Shown here one piece after another: positions 42,551 through 53,794 of a stretch of 64,000 nt of DNA (the first letter of the stretch is position 1; every line of letters starts with the position of its first letter). The notes beneath the pieces are model-generated. The model was not told the origin of the DNA. It saw nothing but the letters and a program-made list of their open reading frames with translations, and did no database searches. The stretch is from Simmondsia chinensis (lineage: Eukaryota > Streptophyta > Magnoliopsida > Caryophyllales > Simmondsiaceae): NCBI GenBank assembly GCA_018398585.1, contig JAGTTD010000009.1, positions 16,931,193 to 16,995,192 of the forward strand, given 5' to 3'. The translations under genes were made by a program, and so were the position numbers.

Positions 42551-43905
42551 GTGGAACTCAGGGAATCAATCATGTTATCTGGCATGAGCTTCATAGCAAA
42601 ACAGGAGATTGTTACAGTTAGTCTGTTGGCAATTCATTTGGAGGAATGGATGGTTCGATGTCAGCAATTACAAGATCGATGGTTGCGAGAATGGGATCGG
42701 AGGTTTTATGAGCTATGGACTCAGATATCACAGCGACATGAGGAGAGGCTTAATCAAGAGGGTGAGCTAGATGAAGTGGTTGTTATGCCTATGGTAGGCA
42801 AAGACATAGAAACTGTTCGTGTTTATGGCTTGGGTTCAAGTCAAGTTGGAAATGCAACAAAGAAATTGCAAGTGTACATTGAGATCCTATCCATTAGAAA
42901 ATTGAGGTTTAAGCTCACTTTTTGGAACAAGATTGACATCAATTCGGAAGTCTCCCTTAATCAAAAGAAGTGTTTCTTAAGTAAAGGATTGAGATCATTG
43001 GAAAGGCCATTGGTGAGTTATAAAGGTAGCGTTCCGGATTTCTTACTCCTTGAGGAAAAACAAGTTATTTCTCAAAAAACAACATATGTTAGAGGATATT
43101 GAAGTGGGAAAAACAAGGACGGTGTTTGGTATGTGGAAAGACTCGGAGCGCCTTCGTGGATCAAGAGAATGCTTAAGAAAACAAAGAGTAAAGTGATTCC
43201 TAGTAGTAGTAATTCATAAGATGAGCATAGTGGGATTTCAGTCTACAAATAAGAGAATAGCACTACACAACTGAAATGTACGGTTGAAAAATCTGATGCT
43301 ACTGGTGTATTATCAAGGAATACATCACAAAATATATTAAGTACTTTTCCATGGCACATTGGTACTCAAAATCAGAACCTGAGGTGTGCAAGGAGCTGCC
43401 GAATGAATGCACTGCCATATTCTTTAGATGAAGAGAAGGTTCATCAAGTTGCAAACTCTTATGACCAGCTTCCTCTTGATCAAAGAGAGGAGGATCATGA
43501 TTACAAGAGATTGAAACATGAGGCTAAGTCGGAGAAAAAGTTTAATCAAGCTTCCAAAGTTTATTCCCAAGTTCAGCAGAGACTATGTTGTGTTTCTGGA
43601 AAATTATTTGAAGTGTTAGATGATCACAAGCCTTTTAATGAGCTAAAAATTAAGACTTTTCAACCAAGATCTAGTAGAATTGAAGGTCATTGTGTTATGT
43701 TTAAAGTTGGAAGACCTCCTAATGCCTTGGTGGGGTCTTATTTCTGCGTGGGATTTGGAATGACAGTGCTAGACAACAAATGGGCAAGTGTATTGAGCTC
43801 CAAACTAAGGCTATGTAATAATCAAGCTATAAACAAAGAACATGTTCCAATGGTACAACCAAAGGTGAGGCCTCCTAAATTTGAAGTGGAAGGTGCAGCA
43901 CTTGA
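42551..43905 (+). pseudogene. Unrecognised reading frame of element K, 5' half
   Basis: ORFs 42551-43102 and 43403-43978 lie in the same phase, separated by a few stops (43100, about 43217, about 43250). The start holds a Trp/Arg/Gln-rich coiled segment (EWMVRCQQLQDRWLREWDRR), in a position comparable to the gag leaders of B and C. It is followed by a basic-polar region, an acidic-basic helix (DHDYKRLKHEAKSEKKF), a globular-looking block FKVGRPPNALVGSYFCVGFG, and PKVRPPKF. The RPPN motif echoes other elements here. No known domain was recognised. The RTE LINE insertion at about 43908 cuts it. Confidence 0.5.
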
Positions 43906-43907
43906 GG

Positions 43908-44400
43908 CAACAACAACAAGAACAACAACAGTCCCAGTGCCTCGCGGCTCCCGTAAAAGTAGGGTCTGGGAGGGGTGATGTACGCAGACTTACCCCTTCT
44001 AGGAGGACCCCCAACCTGAAGTAATTGAGCTCCTGCAAATAAAACCACCAATTAATTACCAATGAATTTTGAGGGGAAAAAAAAAGAGAATAAACCAGCC
44101 TATAAGTGCTTCACTTGCGGTTATGACTGCCTAGGAATCTTAAACTACAAGTCGCTCTCCGCACTAATCTACTCTGCCACATCCGCTACCCTTATGCTAA
44201 CCCTCCATCATGCCCTATCTGAGTCCAACTCCTCTCTTAGGTTTAGGTGGGTTAGGTCGTGGCGAATTGTCTCCAGCCAACTCCTATTTGGTCTGCCCCT
44301 CCCTCTTCTGCCTAGCGTCGTGTGAAGCTGTTCACACCTCCTGACTGGGGCTGTAGTCGGTCTCCTGCTAACATGTCCAAACCATCTTCAATTCAGATGT
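43908..44400 (-). mobile_element. 5'-truncated RTE-type LINE, last ~60 codons plus 3' end
   Basis: From 44397 down the minus strand reads RWFGHVSRRPTTAPVRRCE, GRRGRGRPNRSWLETIRHDL and LNLREELDSDRA, the C-terminus of plant RTE reverse transcriptase. Non-coding 3' sequence follows, ending in a TTG/TTC simple repeat near 43935-43910, typical of RTE tails. It interrupts the K interior. No clear target duplication was identified. Confidence 0.75.
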
Positions 44401-45361
44401 TTAATTGAGCAATTCACCCAAGATCTCTCAAGTTGGGTTACTACAGAAGTAGAAGCAGATCTTAATGAGCCCTTGGAATGCGGTGAAAAACAAGGAATGT
44501 AGACTTGAATTAGAGGTTTTGAAAAGGATTTGAAGTTCATGAGTTGTAAGCTGCAAAATTCAGATGGTTGGTACACATGAAGAAGTAAAGTTGCTGCTAA
44601 GGACTTGAGAAAAGTTCTGAATTCTAGCTTGGTGTTCTATTGTGACTTATGCTGCAGAATCTATTGATAGTCCCGATGGGTTGGTTGCATTAGAGAGTTG
44701 AACAAGCTGCTCTTAATCTAAATCAAGCAAGGGAGGTGGAACAAGATGATGAAGCCGAGTTCAACAAAGCAAAAATCAGTATTGAAGATGCTGAATTTTG
44801 GAGTTCTGTCTCATAGTTACAAGAGTATGCTGTTGCATGTTGCCAATTGAGGATAAACCGAAGTTGTTTACAAGTTGAAGCAGCAGCTCAACTTGTCTAT
44901 GGAAGATTAAGTTCAATTCTGGCTGAAATTAGCTTACATCACAACAGAAAGGTCAAGCTCAGACCAACACTTGTTCATGTGATGTTTGCATCTGTTTTGA
45001 AGCTCTGTTGGGTTCATGGGCTGGATTATTTAGCATTCTCACTTGTGTTCATGGCTTTGAGATCCTATATTGTTAATCTACATCATTGTGGCTACAGCCT
45101 ATCAAATGGAGGGTGGAAAATCCAGGAGGTTCAAACAAGATTGGAGGCATTTGTTCTCAATCTGAAAAAAAATGTGTTGCACTAGGAAACAAGAAGTCAG
45201 ATGTTCTTGGTGCACTCTCATTATGTTTTGGCAAATTAAAGAATTGGAAGTCTATTGTGTGGATTGTGCAAGAGCAATAGAAGTAGAGGTAGAGATTTCT
45301 ATACCATCCAAGATCAAACTTAACTTGCAACAAACAAATTTTAAAAAAAGATGTTGCTGGT
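44401..45361 (+). pseudogene. Unrecognised coding sequence of element K, middle part
   Basis: Broken frames include EQAALNLNQAREVEQDDE, KAKISIEDAEFW, and at 44847-45185 QVEAAAQLVYGRLSSILAEI. The repeated Ala/Gln/Glu pattern suggests helical coiled segments. No known family. Stops and phase changes are frequent. Confidence 0.35.
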
Positions 45362-45723
45362 TCTCAGCATAACTCAAGTCTCTTACTGCTAGCAATATCT
45401 GGGAAGGTTGATGGGTCAATAGAATATGCTAGCTGGACCCTTGGAAGCATTATAAACTCGGGAACACGTGGACACTTTTCCCTGTACAATAAAAGCGTGG
45501 TGTTATGTTGGAGCAGTACAAAGAGAGAATTTGCATCTCAGTTGCAGCCAATGCACACTTTGTCTTTCACTTGCTTCAACACCATGTCTTTCTCATGTTT
45601 CTACAGCAAGGGGGTGCCATTGAGCCGGGTTAATTGCATGAGGAGATTCCACGAACTGGTCATGGGTGTTGGTGTTGGGCTGATGTGGTTTGATCTGGGT
45701 AGACCTCCGGATGGGTGCTATTA
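45362..45723 (+). CDS. NSSLL...GRPPD domain of element K
   Basis: One open frame of about 120 codons ends at TAG 45721-45723; it is also open upstream of 45362. It starts QHNSSLLLLAISGKVDG, continues YASWTL, GHFSLYNKS and VLCWSSTKRE, and ends VMGVGVGLMWFDLGRPPDG. The same blocks in the same order occur in element G (7705-8037, minus strand), with similar spacing but low identity between them. It contains several Cys, with no obvious metal-binding spacing. A host-derived exon captured by an ancestor of these elements is possible. The function is unknown. Confidence 0.5.
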
Positions 45724-45824
45724 GTTGGAGTTACTTCAAATTTGCATCAACAAGTGCTTTTGAGCTGCAGATTTCTTCAGATGCATATGTCAACAATTTA
45801 CTTTCAGCTATCCCTTCTACAACA

Positions 45825-46155
45825 ATGAGTGTGACTAGATCATGGCTGTAATTAGAATAAGTCTTTTATGATGTTCTAGTAGCATCGATGTAATAGTCAT
45901 ATATTTACTATTAGTGAAGTTATGTATTAGTTTAAGGTCAAGTTGTTAGTTAGCTTGAGATTACTATAAGTGGTGGAGATCATCTATTATAATGGGCAAA
46001 TTTTAATGAATAGAACTATCTTTTTGAGATAACCTCGCTTTCTCATCTAACTTTCTCTCGTTTTCTCATCCCCTTCACTTCTCTTCCCATCTAACTCTCT
46101 CCTTAATTCTATCCTTCCCCTGGGTTATGGTTTGAGATTTGTCTCGATCGTAACA
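45825..46155 (+). repeat. 3' LTR of element K
   Basis: It runs ATGAGTGTGACTAGATC...CGATCGTAACA, matching 41142-41472 closely. It is followed by TGATG. No convincing polypurine tract precedes it. Confidence 0.8.
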
Positions 46156-49100
46156 TGATGCGACATCCTGTAATCGGAGCAATGCTTTCAAACAACCTCG
46201 AGCGCAAATTGAACCTTTTAATGGCAAACAACCTTAATCGTGGCTGACAAGGTGTGATCGATACTTCCATTTTTACAACATAAGTGAGGCTGAAATGGTA
46301 GAATTGGTAGCAGTGCATCTTCATGGAGATCATGAAGTATGGTTCTATAGTGTGTTGAAAAGCAATCCAAATCTTTCTTGGGGTGAATTTGTGGAAGAAT
46401 TTTGTGAGCGCTATGGAGAAGAGGACATTGGCGATGTTGTTGATAACTTTAACATTGTATATCAAATGACTATTGTGAGTGAGTACATGACAAGGTTTGA
46501 GAACCTACGAGCCAGCATGATAGCCACTTATCTACAAGCTACAGAGGCATACTACGCCTCTAGCTTCATTAGTGGATTGAGACCAAGAATCAAGAACATA
46601 GTGAAGGCCATTGGGCCAAGGACTTTGTCTAAAGCATATGCTAAGGCTAAGTTGATTGAAGCCATGGTTGTATCTTCAAGCGATAAGAGTAAATTCAAAG
46701 GAAACAATTCTAAACCTCAGCGCAGAGATTCATTTGGCTCCAAGACAAGTCGTGCTGTGGATAAGAAGTCTTCAAGGCTTTGTTACAAATGCAGCCAATC
46801 TTATCAGCCAAGACATAAATGTAACTCCATATTCTTTATGTCTGTAAGAGGTGCTCGAGTTGAAGTTAAATCTGACAGTGAAGAAACAGAAGCAGCAGAA
46901 GACAGTTCTGAGCAGGAGTCACAAGATGAGTTGTTGGAGGATGAAATTGAGATTTCTGCGAAGGCTTTGACCGGGAATGGAGCTCAAAATACCATTCGAA
47001 TTAAAGGAAAAGCTGGAAAGACCTCCATTACTATTCTTATAGACAGTGGGAGCACTCACAGCTTTGTTGATCCTAAATTAGCGAAGAAAGTGAGACATGA
47101 AGTAATCAAGACCCATCCATTAGCTGTGATTGTGGCTGATGGAAATTCCATTCTTACTCAGAATAGGCGTCAGGCATTTCAATGGACTATGCAAGAGCAT
47201 TAGTTCACCTTTGATTTTAGAGTTCTTCCCTTGGGTGGATGTGACATGGTGCTTGGTGTTGATTGGATGAGGTCCTTTAATCCAGTGATGTTCGAATTTG
47301 AAAAGCAGACTGTTTCATTTGAAGTTTATGGAACTAAAGTCACATTGCAAGGCATGGCTGATCATACTCTACTACAATTGATTAAAGGTAAAAGCTTACA
47401 AGGAGGATTTAAGAAGAGTGCCATTCAATGGATTGGACAATTGTTTGCTATCTCTCCTACAGCGTTGGGATATGTTACTCAGCCTAAAGTGCGAGCCTTG
47501 ATTGAGGAATTTGAGGATAACATTGAGTAGCCAAAGGCTCTACCTCCTCAGAGAAGCATGGATCACGCTATTCCTCTTAAGGCTAATTCAGATCTAGTGA
47601 AGATTAGGCCTCAGCGGTATCCTTATGCTCAGAATATAGATATTAAGAAGTAAGTGGATGAATTGCTCAAGATGTGTTTCATCAAGCCTAGTCACAGTCA
47701 TTTTGTTTCTCCTGTTATTCTGGTAAAGAAGAAGGGTGGAACGGCAAGGATGTGCATCAATTACAGACAGCTTAATTCTTTGACAGTGAAAGAGAAATTT
47801 CCTATTCCTATCATAGACGATTTACTTGATGAGTTAGATGGAGCACATTTCTTTGCTAAACTTGATTTGAGGCTGGGATACCATCAAATCAAAGTTCTTG
47901 AGCCGGACATATGTAAGACTGCTTTTTAGACTCATCATGGACACTTCGAGTTTGTGGTTATGCCATTTGGCCTAACCAACGCTCCTGCTACTTTTCAAGC
48001 CACTATAAATGAAATTTTTAAGCCCTTTATGAGGACAACAATGCTGGTCTTCTTCAATGATATTCTGATATACAGTTCTTCTTTTGAGGATCATCTCAGG
48101 CATCTCCGGGAAGTGTTTACAGTAATGTGCAGCCATAAGTTCTTTGCCAAGTTGGCCAAATGTTCTTTTGCACAGACTCAGCTAGAATATTTGGGACCAT
48201 GTGATCTCATATGAAAGAGTTTCAACCGATCCTTCTAAAGTTCAAGCGATGCAAGATTGGTCTACTCCAGTGCCGTAGAAATAGTTGAGGGGTTTCTTGG
48301 GACTTATCGGCTACTACAGGAAGTTCATTGTGGGATATGGATCTATTGCAAAGCCTTTGACTGAACTTCTAAAAAAAGATGCATTAAAATGGTCAGATCA
48401 AGCGCAATCAACTTTTAAAGCTCTCAAGGCAGCTATGTGCATAGCTCCGGTTCCAGCAATGCCTAATTTTGCTGAGTTCATTATTGAGACAGATGCTAGT
48501 GGAACAGGCATTAGAGCAGTCCTTTCTCAAAGTGGTAGACCGATTTCCTATTTGAGCCAAGCTCTCAGTCCAAAACATCAAGCAATGTCTACTTACGAAA
48601 AGGAATACTTGGCGATTCTTTTAGCTGTTGAGAAATGGAGGCATTACTTAGATGGACATAGATTCATTACCCGGACAAACCATCAAAGTCTCAAGCACCT
48701 TTTGGAACATAAGATTGTGACAAGGATCCAAAAGAAGGGACTGATGAAAATGTTGGGTCTCGATTATGCTATTGAGTATCATAGGGGAAAAGAAAATCTG
48801 GCAGCTGATGCACTTTCATGAAAATTCGAAGAGCAAAGTTCTTGTTATGTAGTATCCATTGTCTTACCATCGTGGATGGAAGAAGTTCATAAGTCCTATG
48901 AAGAAGATTCCTTTGCTCAAGAGTGCATGATTACTAGCAGTGTGAAGGATTCAGGTAGTAATGATGCTAATGCAGAGACATCAGTCAAAAAAGGCATCAT
49001 CCGATTGAAGAAAAGGCTGTATATTGGTTCTTCTATAGATCTGAGAGATCAAATTGTCAGTGCTTCACACGATTCAGCGTGGGGAGGACATTCAGGAATC

Positions 49101-50343
49101 AAAGGAACATATCAGAGGGCAAAGGCACATTTCCCTTAGCCCGGCATGAAGAAGAAAGTTTCTGATTTTGTGAGAGCTTGCGAAGTTTGTCAACAAACTA
49201 AATTGGGAGGTCATCATTACCAAGGTCTTCTATAGCCACTTCCTATACCTGAGGGTGCTTGGATTGACATAAGCATGGATTTTATAGAAGGATTGCCGAA
49301 TTCATATGGCAGGGAAGTAATTTGGGTTGAATTAAGGAGATAATATGGCCAAATATAGTCACTTTATCTCCTTAATTCGACCTATTATGGCTGTAAAGTT
49401 GGCAAAAAGCTTCCTTGATAAAATATACAAATTACATGGATTGCCTCAATTCAATGTATCTGATTGGGACAAGATCTTTATAAGCAATTGTTGGAGAGAA
49501 TTGTTGAAGTTGTTGGGAATGACATTGGCTCTTAGCTCGTCATACTATCCCCAAAAAGATGGAAAAACTGAACGAGTCAATCAATGCATTGAGCAATACC
49601 TCATAAGTATGGTTTTCTTGCATCCAAAGGCGTGGAACCATTGGCTTTCTTTAGCTGAGTATTGGTTCAATACTGATGTTCATGCATCTATTGGCACTTC
49701 TCCCTTCAAAGCTCTCTATGGATACGATCGTCGCACTCTTTTCATGCTTTAGAAAGTAAGTTTCGTAGTACCTTAAGCTACTGATTTGATACAGCAATGG
49801 AAGCATATGATGCAAGTCCTTAAGGACAATTTGCTTCAAGCGCAAGCAAGGATGAAACTATATGCTGACAAAAAGCGGTGGACAAGAACTATGAAGTAGG
49901 TGACATGGTCTACCTCAAATTACAGCCTTATAGATAGTCCTCTTTGGCTGTCAGGAGAAATGTCAACTAAGTGCTTGCTTCTTTGGCCCATACAAAATAT
50001 TGGGAAAGATTGAAAAAGTGGCGTACAAACTTGACTTACCTCCTGACTCGTACATTCACCCAGTGTTTCATGTGTCTTTACTCAAAAAGCAGATGAAAAA
50101 AGGAGTTAAAAGTTCAAAAGGAGGTACCTGAAGTTGGATCAAATGGCTTGCTCCTGCTGCAACCTGTTTCTGTAAAGACCAACCGAGAGCTGAATGTTGC
50201 AGACAGAGCTGTTCATGAAGTGTTGGTGCAATGGTGGAACTTGGATAGGAACTTTGCCACATGGGAGGAACTTGCATTTTTGAAGAGTCAATTTCCCAAT
50301 CTCTTTCTCCTTGAGGACAAGGAGCTTTTCAAGAGAAGGGGAA
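46156..50343 (+). pseudogene. Gag to chromodomain of element C, decayed
   Basis: Gag domain 46295-46720 with knuckle CYKCSQSYQPRHKC near 46781. Protease LIDSGSTHSFVDPK near 47035. Reverse transcriptase 47654-48214 ([19 protein letters not shown] replaces the catalytic FFDD with FFND). RNase H 48285-48821 (ETDASGTGIRAVLSQ; TNHQ for TDHQ). Integrase zinc region 49060-49200 and core 49345-49752 (NVSDWDKIFISN, SSYYPQKDGKTERVN). GPY-like and chromodomain-like tail 49970-50310 ([31 protein letters not shown]). A frameshift near 48195 and others after 49139 break it. Several catalytic motifs are mutated, so it is older or more decayed than E. Confidence 0.9.
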
Positions 50344-50746
50344 TGTTGTGATTTCCTTGATTTGGTTGCTTTTGAGTAATGTAATAGTTGTATAGTTTGA
50401 ATAATGTGTTTTGATGTAATGATTCAAATGTGAGTTAGTGAGTATTTAGGCGCCAAAGTCGACTAGTTAGTCAAACAAGGTCAAATGTGGTGACTTGCTT
50501 TTTTTGGAAGTAAAAGCCGATATGAGTCGGTGAGGAGCCAAGTGTTGGTTCAATGTATCAAGATCTATTATAAATAGATCTAAACCATGTTATATCTTCA
50601 TTCAATCCATAAAATTCTGATTTTCTTTTGGATAATCTCTCTCTAACCCTCATCTCCTTCTCTAATTCTCATCTAATTTAATTCTCTTCCCATCTTATCT
50701 CTCTTCTACAAGGTTAGCTTTCAATCTTTTGGATTGGAAGCTAACA
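50344..50746 (+). repeat. 3' LTR of element C (403 bp)
   Basis: It starts TGTTGTGATTTCC after the purine tract AAGAGAAGGGGAA, and ends GAAGCTAACA. It has the same length as 39875-40277. Confidence 0.9.
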
Positions 50747-50751
50747 CATGC

Positions 50752-52140
50752 ATCTCAACTGCTAGGACTCTTGGCACATGTCCATGTCTTTGACATGCTT
50801 TGTATTCCTTGTCGTACATAACGCCAAATGAGCCAATGCATTTTTTTTGCCATCTAGATGGAATCCACATATACCCTCTTAGGCTCCTAGCATCACTAGC
50901 ATTGCTTCATCCAAGTCAAGGAACTTGAGAAGCACTCCAGTAGCATCCCTTTTATAGAACTCGCTAGACTCACCATCCAGATGGAACCCTTGAGCTCTCA
51001 TTTTCATCTTTCTGTCCTTAATATATTTTTGAGGGACCCAGGCTCCAAATCCTCTTGTTGACTTAGGATAGTTTGATTGGCCTCACAATGCTCCAAGTTC
51101 TACTTGGTGTTTCTTCTGCTGTGAGGGTAGAGGACTCAGTGAACTCGATGTCATGATCTAGAATCTAAATCTTGATGACCATGGTTTCATCACACCAAGT
51201 TCTAGGAATTTTGTACCAAGATGCCAACTGAGCTAAGTCGTTGGCTGCCTCATTGTGTTCCCTAGGAATATGTTCAAACTAAAAACCATCGAATTTACTC
51301 AATAGCTTATGCACTACTGATAGGTATCGATTTGAGGAACCACTCAAACATTAAAATTCCCCTTTTACTTGGTATATTACCAACTGCGTATGCTTTTGAT
51401 GATCACTGCCTCATACTCTGTCATGTTGTTGGAAATTTACCCACTTATTGGAACATTTATCCACCATGGTCACAGCCATTGTTTCATGATCCATTTGGGG
51501 ATTCTATAACAACTCCAACTCCAGCATTTGAATTAGTCCTCAAACCATCAAATAATAGTTTCCAAGGAACTGATCTACCACTAGAAGCTATTCTGGCTCA
51601 TTGTTTAAGCCAGTATGGATATTTTGGCGGTCAGCTAAAAAGTTTGTTAAAGCTTGTTCCTTTACCAAATTTTCTTAGACATCAATCAACTCAAACAGAA
51701 GTAGAGCTGGGCTCCATTTATTTAGTCTCCCTCTTAGAAATGGTCTATCCAGCATGTACTTGAGGACATCTGTTTGGGCAACCACATATATAGCAAAACG
51801 CCAAGAGACAATGTCTCCATTTTATTGATGCTCAAAAACAATGACAGACTGAATTTTTCAATTGAGGAATACTTTATTTGACATTCATTTAGGCATTAGC
51901 TAAAGTAGAAAACAACCTGTTGAAAATGTTGCTTATTATCTTCTATAAGCAAACATCCAATAGATTCCTCATATGCAGAGACATAGATCTTCAAAGGCTT
52001 GCCCTAGTTTGGAGGAATAAATGCTGGTGGCCTAACCAAGTACTCTTTGATGGCCTCGAAGGCTGCTTGATGTGGCTCCTCCCATTTAAAGTCCTTTTCA
52101 GACTTGAGTCTTGGTAGTCGAGAGAAGACTTGTTTTCCCT
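50752..52140 (-). pseudogene. RNase H regions of element D, decayed
   Basis: Near 52130-51900 the minus strand gives the end of RT connection and RNase H (KDFKWEEPHQAAFEAIKEYL, then a damaged core). Around 51530-51470 it gives the second, archaeal-type RNase H start (SNAGVGVVIESPNG). The rest is stop-rich. The clean 143-codon plus-strand ORF at 51332-51763 is antisense to this and shows no known family. Confidence 0.55.
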
Positions 52141-53026
52141 GCAACATTCGAGATAAGATGTCTCAGGAAATTAACTTGCTAAAGGAAGTGTTGAAGCTCT
52201 GTTTTGTTTAAGGGCGGTTTGGCCTGTTGGATGGCCTTATACTTATTAATACCCACCTCGATGCCCCTTTGAATCACCAAAAAACCAAGAAAGTTTCTAG
52301 CTCGTATGCCAAAAGCACATTTTAATGGGTTCATCGTGAGGTTATGGGGCCTCATCCTAATGAACGCACTGCTGAAGTCCTCTAAGTGTTTGAGTTGGGA
52401 TTCTGTTTTGACAGGGATTCTGTTTTGACACAATGTCGTCTATATAGACTTCCAAGCTGTTTCCAATGAGATTATTAAAGATCATGTTCGTGGGTCTCTA
52501 GTAGGTGGCCCCAGTGTTCTTTAAACCAAAGGGCATAGCCACCCATTAAAATGTCCCTATCGACCCAGGACACCGGAATAATATTTTCTGAGTATCCTTC
52601 AATGCAATCATGACTTGGTAGTACCTACAGTAGCCATCCATAAAGGAAAAGGCCTCATGCCTTAAGGTTAAGTCAATGAGCACATCTGAATAGGCACTGG
52701 ATACTCGTCGTTTGGAATGGTTGCATTTAGATCTCTGAACTCAACATAGACCCTGATTTTGCTATAGTTTTTAAGGATGGGAACAATATTTTCCAGCCAC
52801 TCAACATACCTGGCAATTCTGATAAGTTTGACCTTTAAGAGTGTTTCAATCTCTTCCTTGACCAAATGAATGACTTATTGGGACGTCTTTCTCTGGGCCA
52901 GAATGATGGGCCTCGAGCTTGGCTCAATAGAAAGCCTATGCTCAACCACTTTTCTGACTAGGTCGGCCATCTCGTGATGATCCCAAGCAAAGTAGCCCTT
53001 CAATTCGCAAAGCAAAGTTAGCTACT
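52141..53026 (-). pseudogene. Tat-type reverse transcriptase of element D
   Basis: From 53026 down the minus strand reads WDHHEMADLVRKVVEHRLSI (pre-RT), VKEEIETLLKVKLIRIARYV, WLENIVPILKNYSKIRVYVE and FRDLNATIPNDEYPVP (52865-52668). A damaged palm follows, and at 52433-52179 MNPLKCAFGIRARNFLGFLV plus KAIQQAKPPLNKTELQ. These are signature blocks of Tat/Ogre reverse transcriptases. The start codon region and palm carry stops. E is inserted at 53027 between the pre-RT halves; the other side continues at 59360. Confidence 0.85.
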
Positions 53027-53763
53027 TGTCACGGGACGGTTTTTGACACCCTTGTCAAGCCCATGCGCCACTTAACTTCACTCCGAAAGTACCTCGCTAA
53101 GTCAGGCTCCTCGTTAACCCGAAGGTTGTGTTTATGCGGAATAAAGGCAAAAGAGTGTTTTGGAATAAAGGAAATAGAGTCACAATAACAATGCAAGTAC
53201 ACGTTCAAAGGGACAATGAGATTGGATTAATTTGGGTGAGTTTGGACACCCTTGGCAATTGCCATTTCTTATTATTTATACTCAATGAGATTTACAATAT
53301 GCATGAACCATGTGTATTTCCCAAGGGGCACGGTTCATTACCTAGGAGACATGAATATTAAATAGGTACATGAATCTAGTCCAAATACATGGAATATTAA
53401 AGGGACAAAATCGGGGGCACTCCCCTTGGGCTTAGCGTGTCAAGTGGACCGTGTAAATGGTCCAAGAGACACGCCTCAACAGCAAGGGACGCGACCTTTG
53501 GGAACGACATGGGCGCTCGTGTCTGGGCCTGCGCCTGGGCGCGCTGGGACGCGACCCTGACACTACCTGGACCGTGTCTGGGCCGTGTCTGGGGCGTGTC
53601 AAGGCCCTTTGGACGCGATCCTTCGTGTCAAGCGACATGTCCTCTCGTTTACATACACGCATCAAGTAAATTAAGGAAAAATAAGGAAGGCCTAGTACTT
53701 CCTAGGTCCTTCTAGTACATTATTAAAAATAAAAAAGTACTATAATATTGGCGGTCCGTGACA
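53027..53763 (-). repeat. 3' LTR of element E (737 bp)
   Basis: The plus strand runs TGTCACGGGACGG...GGTCCGTGACA. It differs from the other copy by about 16 substitutions, an 11-bp tandem duplication in the GTGTCTGGGC region near 53575-53600, and a 1-bp indel, counted by eye. Confidence 0.92.
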
Positions 53764-53794
53764 CTCTCCCCCACCTGAGTCGTTGACGTCCTCG

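Larger units (their letters stand above)
41111..46155 (+). mobile_element. Non-autonomous LTR element K, nested in gag of element C
   Basis: This is a 5,045-bp plus-strand element flanked by TGATG at 41106-41110 and 46156-46160. It has LTRs, a primer site for initiator Met tRNA, and an interior with long unrecognised reading frames but no protease, reverse transcriptase, RNase H or integrase of its own. An RTE LINE tail is inserted within it. Confidence 0.85.
39875..50746 (+). mobile_element. Chromovirus C, carrying nested element K
   Basis: LTRs lie at 39875-40277 and 50344-50746, both 403 bp. Gag is split by K at 41110/46156. The family is close to B, sharing leader MxxRPNTCSGG, LTR start and end, and most of gag-pol. 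Without K it is about 5.8 kb. It is inserted in the integrase region of D. Confidence 0.92.

Noticed and set aside
51332..51763. Clean 143-codon plus-strand ORF
   Set aside because: It lies antisense to the decayed second RNase H region of element D and shows no known protein features.
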